Source: Butyriboletus loyo (Eukaryota; Basidiomycota; Agaricomycetes; Boletales; Boletaceae). From it: a DNA stretch of 35,194 bases. The notes beneath the pieces were generated by a model, which saw only the letters and a list, made by a program, of their open reading frames with translations, was not told the origin of the DNA and ran no database searches. The number at the start of each line of letters is the position of its first letter. Position 1 is the stretch's first letter. Below are positions 20,641 through 32,580 of the stretch, piece by piece. The stretch is from contig JBBPSI010000242.1 in NCBI GenBank assembly GCA_038093515.1, positions 1-35,194 of the forward strand. The letters run 5' to 3'. A program made the position numbers and the translations under genes.

Positions 20641-21060
20641 CAAACTTCGGAACATCATCGGGTGCTGACTTCCCCCGCAGAATCCACTCATTCCATTCTG
20701 AATGCTGTGTATCAAGCAAGGGGAATCTGGTGCAGCCGATTATCCCCTCCCGGACGAGATAAGGGAGTATCCACTTCCAAAAGAATGGGATAACTTGTCA
20801 CCTTTCTGGGGCTAAGCGGTGTTTCAAGAGGTGACACACAGTTTAATGTAAATTTATGGAGCGCAGGCACGAGGGTTGGCGCATTTTCGAGGGCGATTGG
20901 GAAGCGAAGGACGAGGGGGAAGCGAACAACTTGAAGGGGATAAGACGGAAGAGGACTGGATATGTTTTTTGAATTTTGGGCACCATTGTACTTGACCAAT
21001 TTAAACGTCCAGGCGGTAGAAATGTGGATGTGGGGGGACAGAGCAGTAAGTTGTGGGCCT
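20640..21060 (-). repeat. Dispersed repeat R, copy d, inverted
   Basis: It is the reverse complement of 14935-15330. On the plus strand a TGTCACCT ... AGGTGACA pair (about 20797-20837) could form a hairpin. The repeat joins gene X at CGGAACATCATCGGGTGC. 21061-21560 shows open but unassigned frames and nothing I can name. Confidence 0.7.
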
Positions 21061-21864
21061 GTGGTGCGAGTACCACAGGAAATACTTATTCGATGCACAT
21101 TCTGGTGCAGTTCGGGACGAGTTTGGGGCTAGGACGGGGCTGCGAATCTCGTTCTCGGTGCTGGCTGCTACTGCGCCATTGCAAGTCTCGCGTCATCGAT
21201 CCGGCGTTAACCTCGTCAGCCATCCCTTCAAAGAATAAGCTGCCGCCTCTTACTCTACCTTCCCGTCCTCTTTTCTCTATCCATTCTTAATCCGCCAACC
21301 ACCCCCGTTCCCGACGAGCTCAACGATCTCGAAGAACTTGCTTAGACACCCAACGCTGTCCTTGATTCGTCCGACTCGTCTAGCAAGGGGGATGGCATGG
21401 AGGATGAAAAGTACATGACCCTGGCATACTCCCCTCAGCGTCGCTGTGCCCCACCTTGTTTCTCCTCGCATGGTCCTCCATCATAATATGAGTAAATACT
21501 AACAAAACGCAGCGCTCGTCGAGCGCACGAATGGCGCGCCCCACGGTACACGTGTGACGCAACAAATGTGATGACTTTTATCTGTCCATGCGCCATTCCT
21601 TTCCGGATCTCGTTATCTTCAGTAGATTCGGATAATACGCATCCCCTCAGGTTCTTCCCACTGCCGCGTATCATCCGTCACCCATCACCGCTGGCTGATG
21701 TATTTATTTGGTCCTGTGTTACCGTAGAATATGTGGTGTTGCACTACACATCGTTGCCTCTCAGATCCAGCGTCCAAAGTGCACCTAACCATGAAAACGT
21801 ATCCAACGCGCGCACCTTGTCCAGAAACGCTGCACTCGGACCATCATCAAAGCGCCCCGGTGGC

Positions 21865-22400
21865 TCATTCACGTCCACACCTTCTGTCTTTGCGGGACCT
21901 CAGCGCTGGATGTCGTGTCGTCACGCCATCATGCGAGTTGGATGTGATACTCGGATCAGGTTGGCTAGTCGCAAAGAGTGGATTTGGAGGTTGGCGGCGG
22001 CGGCGCGTTTCGATCGAGGAAAACAAGGTGTGTAGGTTGTTTGAGGGCCTAGAACAGAGGGGTGCTGTGGAGGTGGAGGTCAGACACGCGTCGGAGGGGG
22101 GAAGGTGAGTAGAGGTTGGTAGCGGCGATGGGGGTGGAGACATTAATATAGAAGATGTGGGTGACGATAGTGGGCTCCCGGGCGTGCCAGTGCCAGCTGG
22201 ATCCTGGTACGATGTTGGGGTAGTCACGGATCACGAGGGCAAGCGCGACGGTGCCACAGCCGGTCGCCGTTATTTTGTTGTCTCGAAGGGATATATTTTG
22301 TAATGACATGTCCGGAAGGCAAACGTTACGTTTGAGTAGCGTCCTGATCAAAAGCTCGCTCACCGAGAACTTCGAGCGGTTTGCACGAAGGCAGCGATCA
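21865..22400 (-). pseudogene. Leucine-rich-repeat (RNI-like) protein relic
   Basis: Minus-strand reading at about 22225-22310 gives MSLQNISLRDNKITATGCG, then ALALVIRDYP, a ribonuclease-inhibitor-like LRR unit. In a neighbouring frame it is followed by a serine/proline-rich tail (GTPGSPLSSPTSSILMSPPP). The two parts are in different frames and no complete gene can be built. Low-to-moderate certainty. Confidence 0.4.
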
Positions 22401-22474
22401 TCTAGACAGAGCGAAATGAGACCAGGTTCCGGGGAAGTGGTGAGACATGTATTGTCCGGAGACGTGAAGTGGCG

Positions 22475-22801
<327 letters not shown>

Positions 22802-23184
22802 TGCCTCGGGCAGTCGCCAGTCGTCGATCTATGTCACCCAGACCAGACATGGACTATGGTTGACCATGATCGACTTATGGACTTATTGAGATAATATATC
22901 TTGATTTCTCGGTCTGTCTTTGTTGCGCCCAGATGTGGTTCTGAATCGTGGAAGGTGCCGTCTTCGTGGGACGGCCAGAGGAATAAAGTGGACTCGTAAG
23001 CAGGATTGTGATCGTTTTGAATCCAGTGACACCTTTGGGCTGACCGTCGACGTATACAAGCCTACTTAGAAGTTTCACTTGGGTGGTGACACTCCGCATC
23101 GAAGCCATAAAAATACAGCAAAAAGGTGTTCGGATACCATCGAACCCGGGGCTGCTGTGATCATCGGTCGAATACAACGGCGCC

Positions 23185-23610
23185 AAAATTCAAAAGACAT
23201 ATTCCGTCCTCTCCCCTTCAAGTTGTTCGCTTCCCCCTCGTCCTTCGCTTCCTAATCGCCCTCGAAAATGCGCCAACCCCCGTGCCTGCGCTCCATAAAT
23301 TTACATCAAACTGTGTGTCACCCTTTGAAACACCGCTTAGCCCAGAAGGTGACAAGTTATCCCGTTCTTTTATCTCGCCCGGGAGGGGATAATCGGCTGC
23401 AGTAGATTCCCCTTGCTTGATACACAGCATTCAGAATGGAACGAGTTGATTCCGCGGGGAAGTCAGCACCCGGTGATGTTCCGGTCGACGACTTCGGGGC
23501 GAGATCATCGGAGTCATGCAAGCATGCCAATCCGTGGATTGGGTAGTGGTCCCCACCATGAGCTACCACTGAAACCGGACCAGCCTGAACGCCAATCAGT
23601 GATTCGGGTC
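23185..23610 (+). repeat. Dispersed repeat R, copy c
   Basis: It starts abruptly at AAAATTCAAAAG without the thioesterase relic that precedes the other direct copies, so the duplication breakpoint of this unit is at about 23185. It then follows copy b to CAGCCTGAACGC. Confidence 0.7.
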
Positions 23611-23950
23611 TTACTTGATCGGTAACGATTAATCTCCCTAAGAAGACAGTCGCTCTGATCTTATCACGGGTAACAATGATCGCAACACAGCGCTCCCAGG
23701 CTTGTGTTGCCAGGTGTTCCCAACCGAAAGAGCCTGAATTAGCCATGTTCGCAAAAACGAGTCAGGCCGCAGGACCAGCTTATACTCCCAGGGAAGCACT
23801 GGCATGTCTGAGGGTCAAAAGTGACAACCGTATAGAAATGGGGCGAAAGCTCGACCTCGCGGCAGTGGCGCCTGAACTCTGATCGGTTCAGAGATCGTGA
23901 CGGCCACGTTAAAATACATCCTAAAAGCAGGACTATTATCTCAGTCAGAA
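23611..23950. repeat. Duplicated block M8, copy b
   Basis: It is homologous to 15441-15870, including the CSQPKEPELA-encoding stretch. It leads into the M5 remnant with only a short gap, so about 200 bases present in unit 3 are absent. Confidence 0.65.
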
Positions 23951-24240
23951 CAGGTCGCAATAGTGGTACTTCTCCAGGCACATGACGTAGTTGTCTTGCT
24001 TGGGGACATGCGTGCGCAGGAAGAATGGACTTTATGTACGTGAATGACGTCCATCAGAACCCCAGCTAGTGCTAATGGCAAGCGATCAGAACACGTTTAC
24101 AGCGGGGTATTACGACTTACCAAAGCGAATGAAGTCCGAGATTGGCGGCCGATAAATTCAGGCTGGCGTAACTTCAAGTTGGGAATATATCTGCCCTGCA
24201 TGGACCACTGCTTCGTCGTGGAGACCGAGTTGAGATGAAG
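23951..24240. repeat. Remnants of blocks M5 and M7 before G4
   Basis: 23951-24100 matches part of 16200-16370, and 24110-24240 matches parts of 16400-16590, both with internal deletions. 24241-24490 is the G4 upstream region, homologous to 16780-17000. Confidence 0.6.
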
Positions 24241-24486
24241 GCACGTGGTTGGTAGGATACGCACAGACCCGCAATTGTGTAATATAGCGTTCAACTTTTG
24301 GTTTCGTTCAATTCAATGCACGCCTGTGTGCAAAACGTACAGGTGGGATAACAATAGCCAGCTTGCACTATGAACTTCACCGTATAACGACGCTTTCACC
24401 CCATTCGAAGACACCAGAACGCGATCTTACGAACACCCCCTCGATCCATCTCGTCAAGTCTGAACGCTCAATGGTCCTCAGAAAGC

Positions 24487-24492
24487 TATAAA
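24487..24492 (+). promoter_or_regulatory. TATA box of G4
   Basis: TATAAA lies 90 bases before the G4 start codon, at the same spacing as in G1 and G2. Confidence 0.55.
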
Positions 24493-24576
24493 TGGCACCG
24501 ACTAGCAAGGTATGCATTCAGTATCACACCGCACCCTCCCAAGTCCCTCCTCTCCTAGTAATCAAGATCAGCATCA

Positions 24577-25935
24577 ATGGCCGAATACTCGGTGGGGAAA
24601 GGTGGAACCTTGGACCACTATATGACCTAGTGTCGCTTGCTAACGAGTCAACTATTCTGCAGCCGCGGCAGAGTGGATTGATGCCCATACATGGCCGCAC
24701 GTCGCAGCCCCAAACACGCAGCAAACCATTCTGGTTCCCACTAAAACCAATCTCGCTGGGAATACATTCGAATTCCGGTCTGGCTTCAATGTACTCGAGG
24801 TGATGCTACTCCTCTCTTCTGCGACAATTGTATATGTACTAAGGAGATACCAATGCCATAGATCCAAGCCATTCACAGCAAAGACGCCAAGTCGCTCACT
24901 GGCGTTAAGTTGCAGCTCGTGGTTCCTGGGAAGGCACATGCGACCAGTCTGGTCGAGTTGCATTCCTACCCTCTTTCAACGTCTCCGGGAAAGGATATCA
25001 GATTCAGTCTTGGACCCAACAGGGCTGTCTATGGAACGGTGTCTTTCCAGTACAACGGATCACAGAATATATCGGTGGTATACAATGTGCACTTACCTTA
25101 CGACTTGAATCTGGTCGACACCGTCAACATTGCGCCGATGTAAGTATAACAGCTACCCATCGGATACATTCTTAAACTGTTATTCTAGTGAGCTCACAGA
25201 AGCATTTGGCTTCACGACAGCAGAGCTGAAGGTGAATACTGTCCTACGTGTACCACAGCGAACCTGTTTGATGTGATCATGTCCCTGTTAGGCCATCCCG
25301 ACTTTCAGTCCTTCGGAGTTGAAGCTGGTGGAAGAACAGGCTCAGTCTGGGCAGGTTGCGATTCGAGCTGTGGATAATGACCTGGCTAGACAACAGGATT
25401 GTAAGTGCTATCCCACCGTCGTACTATAGTGCAAGGACATTGAACACTTTTCAGTGCTTCTCAAATTCATAAACGACTTTGTCATTGATGAGGATCGTGT
25501 TGTCATTCAGACATACTATGCCCCTACTGGCTCCGACCCTTCCTCCTATGTCTCCACCCAATGGGAGGGTACCATCTCTTTCTTTGGTATCCTTGAGGTA
25601 AGTTATATATATTCAAGTTGACTGGTATCTTCATGTGAACCATCTTGTAGCTAGTTGGCTCTATAGATCCCACAACACTTACAATTTCAGCTGTGTTGTA
25701 TGCCAGGGTACCCATTTATGGTCGAGTTCGCCTCACCGGGATTGAAGGCTCTCTGCTCAGCGGTGGCGTCTCGGTCGATATTGATGTCTTCATTTCAAAG
25801 GGTAAAGCAACATTCACTGCGTCGAAGGGCTCGAGTAGAAGATATGATCTTTATGTTGCTGCATACCTTGACATCAAGTTGGTTGGCAGAATTGGTGATC
25901 CGGACAAGAAAGTTCACATCCTCACGTTGCCGTAA
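24577..25935 (+). CDS. Family G protein, copy 4 (unknown function, 339 aa, seven exons)
   Basis: Exons: 24577-24601, 24663-24799, 24862-25139, 25189-25231, 25292-25400, 25455-25597 and 25651-25935 (TAA). Exon lengths equal those of copies 1 and 2 (1020 bases). It begins MAEYSVGK. In exon 7, I count about 10 synonymous and 5 amino-acid changes against copy 2, as expected for a gene kept under selection. Family marks are all present. Function unknown. Confidence 0.85.
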
Positions 25936-26239
25936 GCTCATGCTTCATGGAATATGTGTAGAAGGCTGATCATGATTACAACAGGTTCTGAGGAATTGCA
26001 ATCTCTTCAAGTATGAGACGGAATCGTACGGATAGGGCTAAGTCTGTTGGGGTGTACGATATATGACATGGACGTAGCGTGACAGTCCTGAATAGCAAGT
26101 TTGTTGACATTGTGTTCAAGAGTTTATTGGTTTGAACTGAACGCGAGAGTTTCGCTCAAACCTGTTGAATTCGCCTCATTCGTGGCGGACACTGCCGCTC
26201 AAGGATAACTGTGAATCAGTACTGGCCTCACAGTCGACG

Positions 26240-26700
26240 CCAGTTCCGGTCGAGTGCAGTACTCGCAGCCGACAAGCCTATCGATCTGACTTCTCCGTAC
26301 AGCGCGTCGGCAGACCCTGTCGATCAGGCCCTGCGTTCTTCCCTCCACGGAGCACTCCTACCCCCCACCTGCAAGGCACGTTTACTCGGTCTATGATACG
26401 CCCCCGAATGCCACCGCCATCCAAGCCGCCTTGAACGCATCTCATGACCCCTCCAAATCCACGCACAGCATCGTCATCGTCCGAGACCCATTCGACCGAT
26501 GCTCAGAAAGCGTGCCCGACGCCTCCAAGTCGCCGGTCAAGTCTTTTTCATCACCGACGGCGAACTATTTCCGCGTCTCATCTGGTTGGCGCCGGCGGAG
26601 CAGGGACGGAACCGCGCGTCGAGACCCGAAGCCAGACGATCTGTGAGTGGACGACTTGGGTTCGTGATGGCACCGTTTTTTTTTCGAGGACGTGCTTTTG
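26240..26700 (+). pseudogene. ERG26-like relic C
   Basis: It starts inside the gene at AVLAADKPIDL (AADKL in other copies) and lacks the upstream catalytic part. It continues with LQVAGQVFFITDGE (about 26547-26590) and FPRLIWLAPAEQ. The WD of YFWDF is deleted. The upstream junction (near 26215-26260) is shared with the inverted copy at about 33480-33520, so both arms inherited the same deletion. Confidence 0.72.
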
Positions 26701-26779
26701 ATGCGAAACGATGCGAGTCCACGTCGATATAGGTGAATTGGTGTGGTCCCATCGTGCGCCGAGCTCGGACTCGCGCGCG

Positions 26780-27430
26780 CGCGCCCTCATCCGAGACGAT
26801 TTTTCTGCCATTCGATCACCCATTTTCGACAGCTCCCCCCGCGAGTCTAGCCATTTCCTCTTTGACCTGTTTCTATGCACCGTCTGTGATGCCGACCACA
26901 CCCGGGGACGTGGCGAGGGGGTCGAATTCGGGGAGGTGGCCGTCTTTCGGGGGTATCGACATCTGGGCTGAAGCAGAACTCGAAGACGCGCTCGAAATCG
27001 TCTTGGTCGACGTTCTCGATCGTGAGCACCGCCCGTGACGTGTTCTTTTTGTACCGCTACTCTTGGACATTTCATCGACGAGCAAACGTTTTCTTTTCGA
27101 CGCGAACGTTGGCGGTGGAGTCCATGCAAACCTTGCACAGAAATCCGACCATTCCACGACTCGCGTTGATCATCACTGGGTGCAGCCATTCCATGCCTGT
27201 ACGTTGCGCCTCTCGCTACCTTTCAGAGCCCATCCCCGACGAAGTTCTACATCCGCCCCCACCGTCCTTGTCTGCAGATCATAGTGACATCCCGTCTGCA
27301 CCTGCACGCGCTCCGGTTCATAAACCACGAGCAAGACACCGCCAAAGGCAAAAGTACGGAAGGCTACATCTCTGACGAGACCAAACAATGAAGCAATGTT
27401 CTGCGAGGTGCGTCGCGGATTTCTTGATTT
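26780..27430 (-). pseudogene. 3-prime part of unidentified gene X, copy b
   Basis: Minus-strand segments in changing frames include FGLVRDVAFRTFAFGGVLLV, YEPERVQVQTG, FCARFAWTPP, LLVDEMSKSSGTK and TIENVDQDDFERVFEFCF. It is convergent with relic C. The C-terminal helix seen in copy a is damaged. A 60-base stretch near 27580-27640 has no counterpart in the other arm. The protein family is not recognised. Confidence 0.5.
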
Positions 27431-27841
27431 GCAAGTATAAGCTCACCGAAGCTTTGCCCCGTAGACGTCGAATCTCCTTTTGAGCATAAACCTACCGTAT
27501 TCTCAGCTTGCGCGTGGTCTCGACAGCGTATCATTCAAGTCAGTGAGATTCGATTCTTCGATTTCTTTCGCTCAATCTACGCCGTATCGGTATCGTATGA
27601 ATGACATGGTCTCGCACCACTCTAGACGTATTGTTGGCTGAGAGATCCTCGTCCTCGCATTTACAATTTTGCGCCATGGCTGGAATTCATACGCGCAGTC
27701 ACTGATTCATTCTTTGGACATCGCCTTCGAAGACTCGTTCCTTACAGACTCTCATGACATTAGTAGGGTGCCCATCGTCAAGATCTTGTTGGATATCGCA
27801 ACATATCAAGATATACCGCTTTCCGCCACCACCAACATCGA

Positions 27842-28071
27842 CGTCTTCATTGTGCGAAGTATCCGCAATATATTCATGTCGAAGATATCGATCTTCACAT
27901 CCTCTGTGACCTCCTCATATCCCGCGCCACTTCCCCCTACCCTGAAACTCGAGAGGATCGCCAACTCGCTGCTGACATAGACCTTGTCCTCGCCCTTACT
28001 TGCTATCACCCTCACGGTCGTACTGGTACATGTGTCCTGAAAGTGTTGTACTTGAGCGGTTACTCGATTTG
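27842..28071 (+). other. Exon-like open segment of unknown gene
   Basis: The plus frame reads YPQYIHVEDIDLHILCDLLI, continues through PYPETREDRQLAADIDLVLA and HPHGRTGTCVLKVLYLSGYS, and ends at a GTAAGT donor (28072). The composition looks like real coding sequence, but I cannot name it or find its other exons. It is unique within the window. 28072-28750 shows no recognisable gene. Confidence 0.35.
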
Positions 28072-28751
28072 GTAAGTTGTGGCTTGTCCAGCGAGTGTCC
28101 AAGGTCTGATGCGGCTCCAGTACCTTCGTGCTCGTGTATTGCGCTTCTGGATCGTTCCTGCATCATCTATGTTCCACGCGAACGAAGCAAAGGGAGAAAG
28201 TGACCCAAAAATGCATCACCCAACTGGTAGTTGCTTGTAAGCGAGAGAGATCGAAGCCGGGAGTCATTGATAGCGCTTTCCAGAGATGCAAAGACTGCGG
28301 GATTCAGTGCATCCGATTGATCCGATTAACCCGATATGGCTCTAAGTCGGCCGTTCGACGTGGTGCATGTACTCCCTCGTACGTGCTTGGCTGATCTTTC
28401 TAGGTCGTGTTCGACTGCTCAGTAGGTCGCGCAATTCGAATGGCTCAGGTACGCTCCTGAACCTGCGCGTGAATCGCTCTTATTGCCTGGTAGCCCCGCC
28501 ATCTCGGCTTGGCATATTCATCTCGTCGACGTTGTGGCTGTGCAGGATCAGGGGCTAGGGGCAGCGAGGCGGGACAAACAGCGCAGGGACAAGTTACCGA
28601 GCGGAGTCGAGGAGAGGACAGCGGTAGCGACACGCCAGAGTAGAACACTCAATCCATCTCCCTCGGTTGCGGTGCACAGCATCCGGTCAATGTCGACCCC
28701 AATAGAATGGAAGAAAAAAAAGAAAAGGAGAGAGAACCACTGATACATGGC

Positions 28752-29075
28752 TGCATAGATACCCAGTCACTCCTCCCCTGAACGCCACCGCCATCGAAGC
28801 CACCTTGACCCCTCCAAATACACCCACGTCATCGTCATCGTCATCGTCCGAGACCGACCCGACGAATCCTCAGAAAACGTGTTCGACGTCTCCAAGTCGC
28901 TGGTCAAGTCTTTCATCCCCAACGGCGAACCAGTCTACTTCTGGGACTTTCCGCGTCTCATCTGGTTGGCGCCGACGGAGCAACGGCGGAAGCACGCGTC
29001 GAGACCCAAAGCCACCCCATCTGTGAGTGGACGGCTTGGATTCGTGGTGGCACCGTTTTTTTTTCGAGTATGTAC
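28752..29075 (+). pseudogene. ERG26-like relic D
   Basis: It begins at the region encoding TPPLNATAIEA and includes VFDVSKSLVKSFIPNGEPVY, then FWDFPRLIWLAPTEQ (about 28880-28985), with a small TCATCG microsatellite at 28829-28850. The C-terminal ERG26 signature YFWDFPR is well kept, but the upstream part is missing and the frame is inconsistent. It stands alone in the spacer of inverted arrangement 2. Confidence 0.7.
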
Positions 29076-29808
29076 TTTTGTTGTGCTCAGGCTAGTTGGT
29101 GCACGACGTTTCCGCCGTGGAAACCGCTGGACGATAACGCTGACTTTGTACGTGTCGTCGCGCTCACTCTTCAGGGACTCTTGCACGTTATTGATCGTCT
29201 CTCTACAGGAAATAAACACGACTGCTACCAAAGAGGCCCAGATGCAATGCGTGCGGGCGATATCGCTCCATCCTGTAGGATGATCTGTCTTGTACCTTTA
29301 CTGTATATTACATTGGAATGTATGGAGATCGCCAACGTTCTTCTTGACATTGATCAAGCTGCATGAGTATTGGGCGTGTCGACACGATTAGATTAAATTA
29401 TCCGAATGCTACAAACGAAGCACACGTACATCACATGTGTAGACGGAGACTCGGAGTGCGTTCGAGAGAGAAAAGATGCGAGTTGCAGGGGGTTGAACAA
29501 ATATGATCTGGATCGATTTTCACATAACATCTCGAAACAATGCAAAAAAGTCCATGACAGAAACAAGCGCTCAAAGATGGGCACTCATCATAATGAACGT
29601 TGACAGGCACATTGCGAAACTAGAAATTAAGTTCAGCGCACAACGCTGGAGAGTGGCGGGTACTTTCCACGAGCACGTAACGGGTATAGTATTCTTCATG
29701 TCGGAGGACAGAGCTATCAAAACGAATTCTGCCTTTTCAGGCTGGTTCTTCTCGACCCTTTCTCAGGGCTTCCGCCGGAAGAATATCCATTGGGTGCCGG
29801 ACCAGTGC

Positions 29809-30335
29809 CTAAGAGTGATTACGGGGTGGTTCCATGGTAAGGGCGGAAGCATCTCGGTCAGACATAGTTCGCCAGGAGACATTCGAAACTACCAGGGGAG
29901 TGTGACCGTATGGCATTTGACGATCACGAGACGGACCAAGATCGTCGATGCACCACTCAGCCCGAGGCGAAGGACTGGCCTCTGGGTGGCTACTCGCGCA
30001 GTGTTTCACTCGGGACCGTGCGTGTGAATGGGTGCTGTCCCTTCCGGGGTCATCGAGCGCTTTTGAGAGTCGAGCAGAAGTCTGCAGGGTGTCAGAACCC
30101 GGCCCAAGGAGGGTGCTTCGTTGGCCCATTCCAGATGAAAATTGATGGCATGTATTTGGCAATATTGGGCTACCATCCTCGTTATCGTCATCCAAAGGCG
30201 CTCGATTTAAACCTCCAGCGGCGACAGCAGCTTCGACCGCAGTATCTCCTCATACGCTGGCGGTGCCCAATATCCACGTCATGATAGAAGCACTAGCCAG
30301 ACCGACAGCGAAAAACACGCCAGTGACAGCCCTCA
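29809..30335 (-). other. Possible fragment of a membrane protein gene (minus strand)
   Basis: Minus-strand reading from about 30335 gives MRAVTGVFFAVGLASASIMT, then WILGTA, a hydrophobic segment. A stop or splice follows, then an open frame to 29809 (DDDNEDGSPILPNTCHQF onward). The hydrophobic piece resembles a transmembrane helix, but no family is recognised and exon structure is unclear. The rest of 29076-31350 shows unassigned short frames on both strands. Confidence 0.25.
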
Positions 30336-30715
30336 TGTCACCAAAAAATTAGCGATGTGGCTCAGTACTTGTTATGGGAGAAGCAGATATAAAGCCATAC
30401 GAGGATCCCCCGGTGGTACTATGGTTCGGAACAAGTTCGGATTGACGACAGCTTGAGTTACCGTAGTGGCTACTTCACCGCTCGGTGACTACAGGAGGTA
30501 CGCTCGTCACTACCTGTCCTTGGCTATTTGTACTTGCAATGAAGATCGTCGTGGTCCTTTCTAGCACCCTCATTCTATTAATAGCGTTGAGCTACCTTTA
30601 AACCCAGGTAGCTGAAGCAAACTCGTACAGTGGTATGACAGTTCTCAACGAAGAACCTTGAGATGGCGATTCGAGAGGATGCAATGGTGGATGGTGTATT
30701 GTACGTGGAAGGGGC

Positions 30716-30740
30716 AGTCGCAGTCGCAGTCGCAGTTGAA
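30716..30740. repeat. GCAGTC microsatellite
   Basis: About four tandem copies of the hexamer CAGTCG, inside an unassigned region. Confidence 0.8.
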
Positions 30741-31202
30741 GAAGCGGTCGTGCTCAGCAGGGAGGACGATGTCAGCGCTAAGCACGTCCGAAAATGTGAT
30801 GAAGACAAGAGAGGAAAGACTCATCAGGTTGTTCTGTGGAGTGAATGAAGCTAGACAATCATTCTGACACCTCGACAACTGGGAAAAGATGGCGTGAAGG
30901 GCAGCGGGAAGTTGCCAGGTTCAAGTTGCAATCCGGATAATGAGTAAGGTAAGCTCTGCCCTTGGTGGATTAGCCACGCCCCTTCATTGTAGTTGAGCAC
31001 CACAGATGTAAGCTTGCGTTGGCCTGGTGTCGGATTTTTTAGCTGAGAGGTGAGTCGATTTCGATTGTCAACACCCCACGGTGAATAGGCAGGCACGAGG
31101 GAATTGAACATTGTCAGACCGCCATGACGGCGGCAAACCTGCTTCGTGCCAATGACACCCGGATAAACTCACCTGGTGGAGAAATACTCCCTTGTCAGCG
31201 GA

Positions 31203-31223
31203 AATAAAAAATAAAATAAAATA
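31203..31223. repeat. AAAAT-type simple repeat
   Basis: Tandem AAATA units (AAATAAAAAATAAAATAAAA). No function inferred. Confidence 0.8.
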
Positions 31224-31399
31224 ACGATGGCTCAAAAGACCTGACAGCGAAGACGTCAATCCTGCGAATGCTCGTTTGTACCGTTTTACCGAACGCCACG
31301 TACATTGTTCATCCAGTTGTTTACGAACCCTATCACTGGGTCAAAAGCGAAATCAGTGACTGCGCGTATGGATCCCAGCCATGGCGTAAATTGCAAATG

Positions 31400-32580
31400 C
31401 GAAATCGAGGAATCAAATCTCACTGACTTGAATGATACACTGTCGAGACCATACCCAAGCTGAGCATACGGTAGGTTTATGCTCGAAAGGAGATTCGACG
31501 TCTACGGAGCATGATTTTGGTGAGCTTATACTTGCAGATCAAGAAATCCGTGACGCACCTCGGAGGACATTGCTTCATTGTTTGGTCTCGTCAGAGATGT
31601 AGCCTTCTGTAGGGCGCACATGTGTAAGGAATGTGATGCGAAGGAAATGCACGAGGAAGTCAACGGGTTAGGCGCTGCCAATACAATTCTGCACCGAAGC
31701 TTGGGTATACGATACTTATTGGCGGCGACGTCGGTGGCGGCGCCAGCTCTACGCAACGGATCACGTCACATTCGGATAGTCAACAAGCGGAGCGGACACA
31801 CCATCCTTTCCTCAGTCAGCGTGCCAAATCTTGAGTAAGACCACTCTAACCGAGAAATCGTTCTTCTGGTACATTGTCCCCATGTGGGGGGATCACCGCT
31901 TGGTTTCGCGTACAGTTTTCTGACGTTTAGAGTCCTGGGTAATGACCAGTGCCGACTTGGCTTTCTTCCGCGTCACAGGAGACGATTTCTTTTGCCTTTG
32001 GTAGTGTCTTGCTTCTCTGCTCGGGTGGTTTGTGAACCGGAGCGTGTGCAGGTGCAGACAAGGACGGTGGGGGCGGGTGTGGAACGTCGGGGATGGGGAC
32101 TGCTCGGAAAGGTAACGAGACGCGCAACGTCCGGGCATGGGATGGCTGCACGACACGCCCAGCATTGATCATCGCGGGTCGTGGAGTGATCGTCTTTCTG
32201 TGCAAGGTTTGCATGGATTCCACCACCGCCAACGTTCGCGTCGAAAACAAAACGTTTGCTCGTCGATGAAATGTCCGAGAGTAGCGGTACAAAAAACGCG
32301 CCGCGGGCGGTGCCCACGATCGAGAATGTCGAGCAAGACGATTTGGAGCGTGTCTTCGAGTTCTGCTTCAGCCCAGGTGTCGATACCCCCGAAAGACGGT
32401 CACCTCCTCGAATTCGACAAACTGGTCGGCCTCACGGACAGTGCAAAGAAACAGGCCAAAGAGGAAATGGCTAGACTCGCGAAAGAAGCCGTCCGAAGAT
32501 GGGTGATCGAACAGGCAGAAAAAGCCTCGACGCACGATGGGACCGCACCCATCTATCTATATCGACGTGGACTCGCATAG
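31400..32580 (+). pseudogene. 3-prime part of unidentified gene X, copy c
   Basis: Plus-strand segments: SLFGLVRDVAF (about 31575-31607), an extra 370-base segment (31612-31985) not present in copy b, LLVDEMSESSGTKNAPRAV with TIENVEQDDLERVFEFCF (about 32250-32370), then in another frame FDKLVGLTDSAKKQAKEEMA and RLAKEAVRRWVIEQAEK (to about 32525). This is the fullest C-terminus of the three copies. It is still split between frames, and I do not know the family. Confidence 0.5.

Larger units (their letters stand above)
24493..27707. repeat. Inverted arrangement 2, left arm (G4, ERG26 relic, gene X)
   Basis: It is related in reverse to 31351-35194: G4 pairs with G5, the ERG26 relic with that at 32553-33520, and gene X with that at 31400-32580. 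Homology ends at the sequence GCGCAGTCACTGATT (27693-27707). The arms differ by many substitutions and by separate insertions, so this duplication is older than inverted repeat 1. Confidence 0.7.

Noticed and set aside
26578..27189. 203-codon minus-strand open frame rich in arginine and serine
   Set aside because: It runs antisense through the ERG26 relic and in a wrong frame through gene X, a product of GC-rich composition.
29503..30027. 174-codon plus-strand open frame
   Set aside because: No recognisable domain, a long overlapping minus-strand frame of similar quality, and no splice or start context. Not reported as a gene.
31612..31985. Extra segment in gene X copy c as a transposable element
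   Set aside because: I could not find a target duplication or terminal repeats; it could equally be a deletion in copy b.
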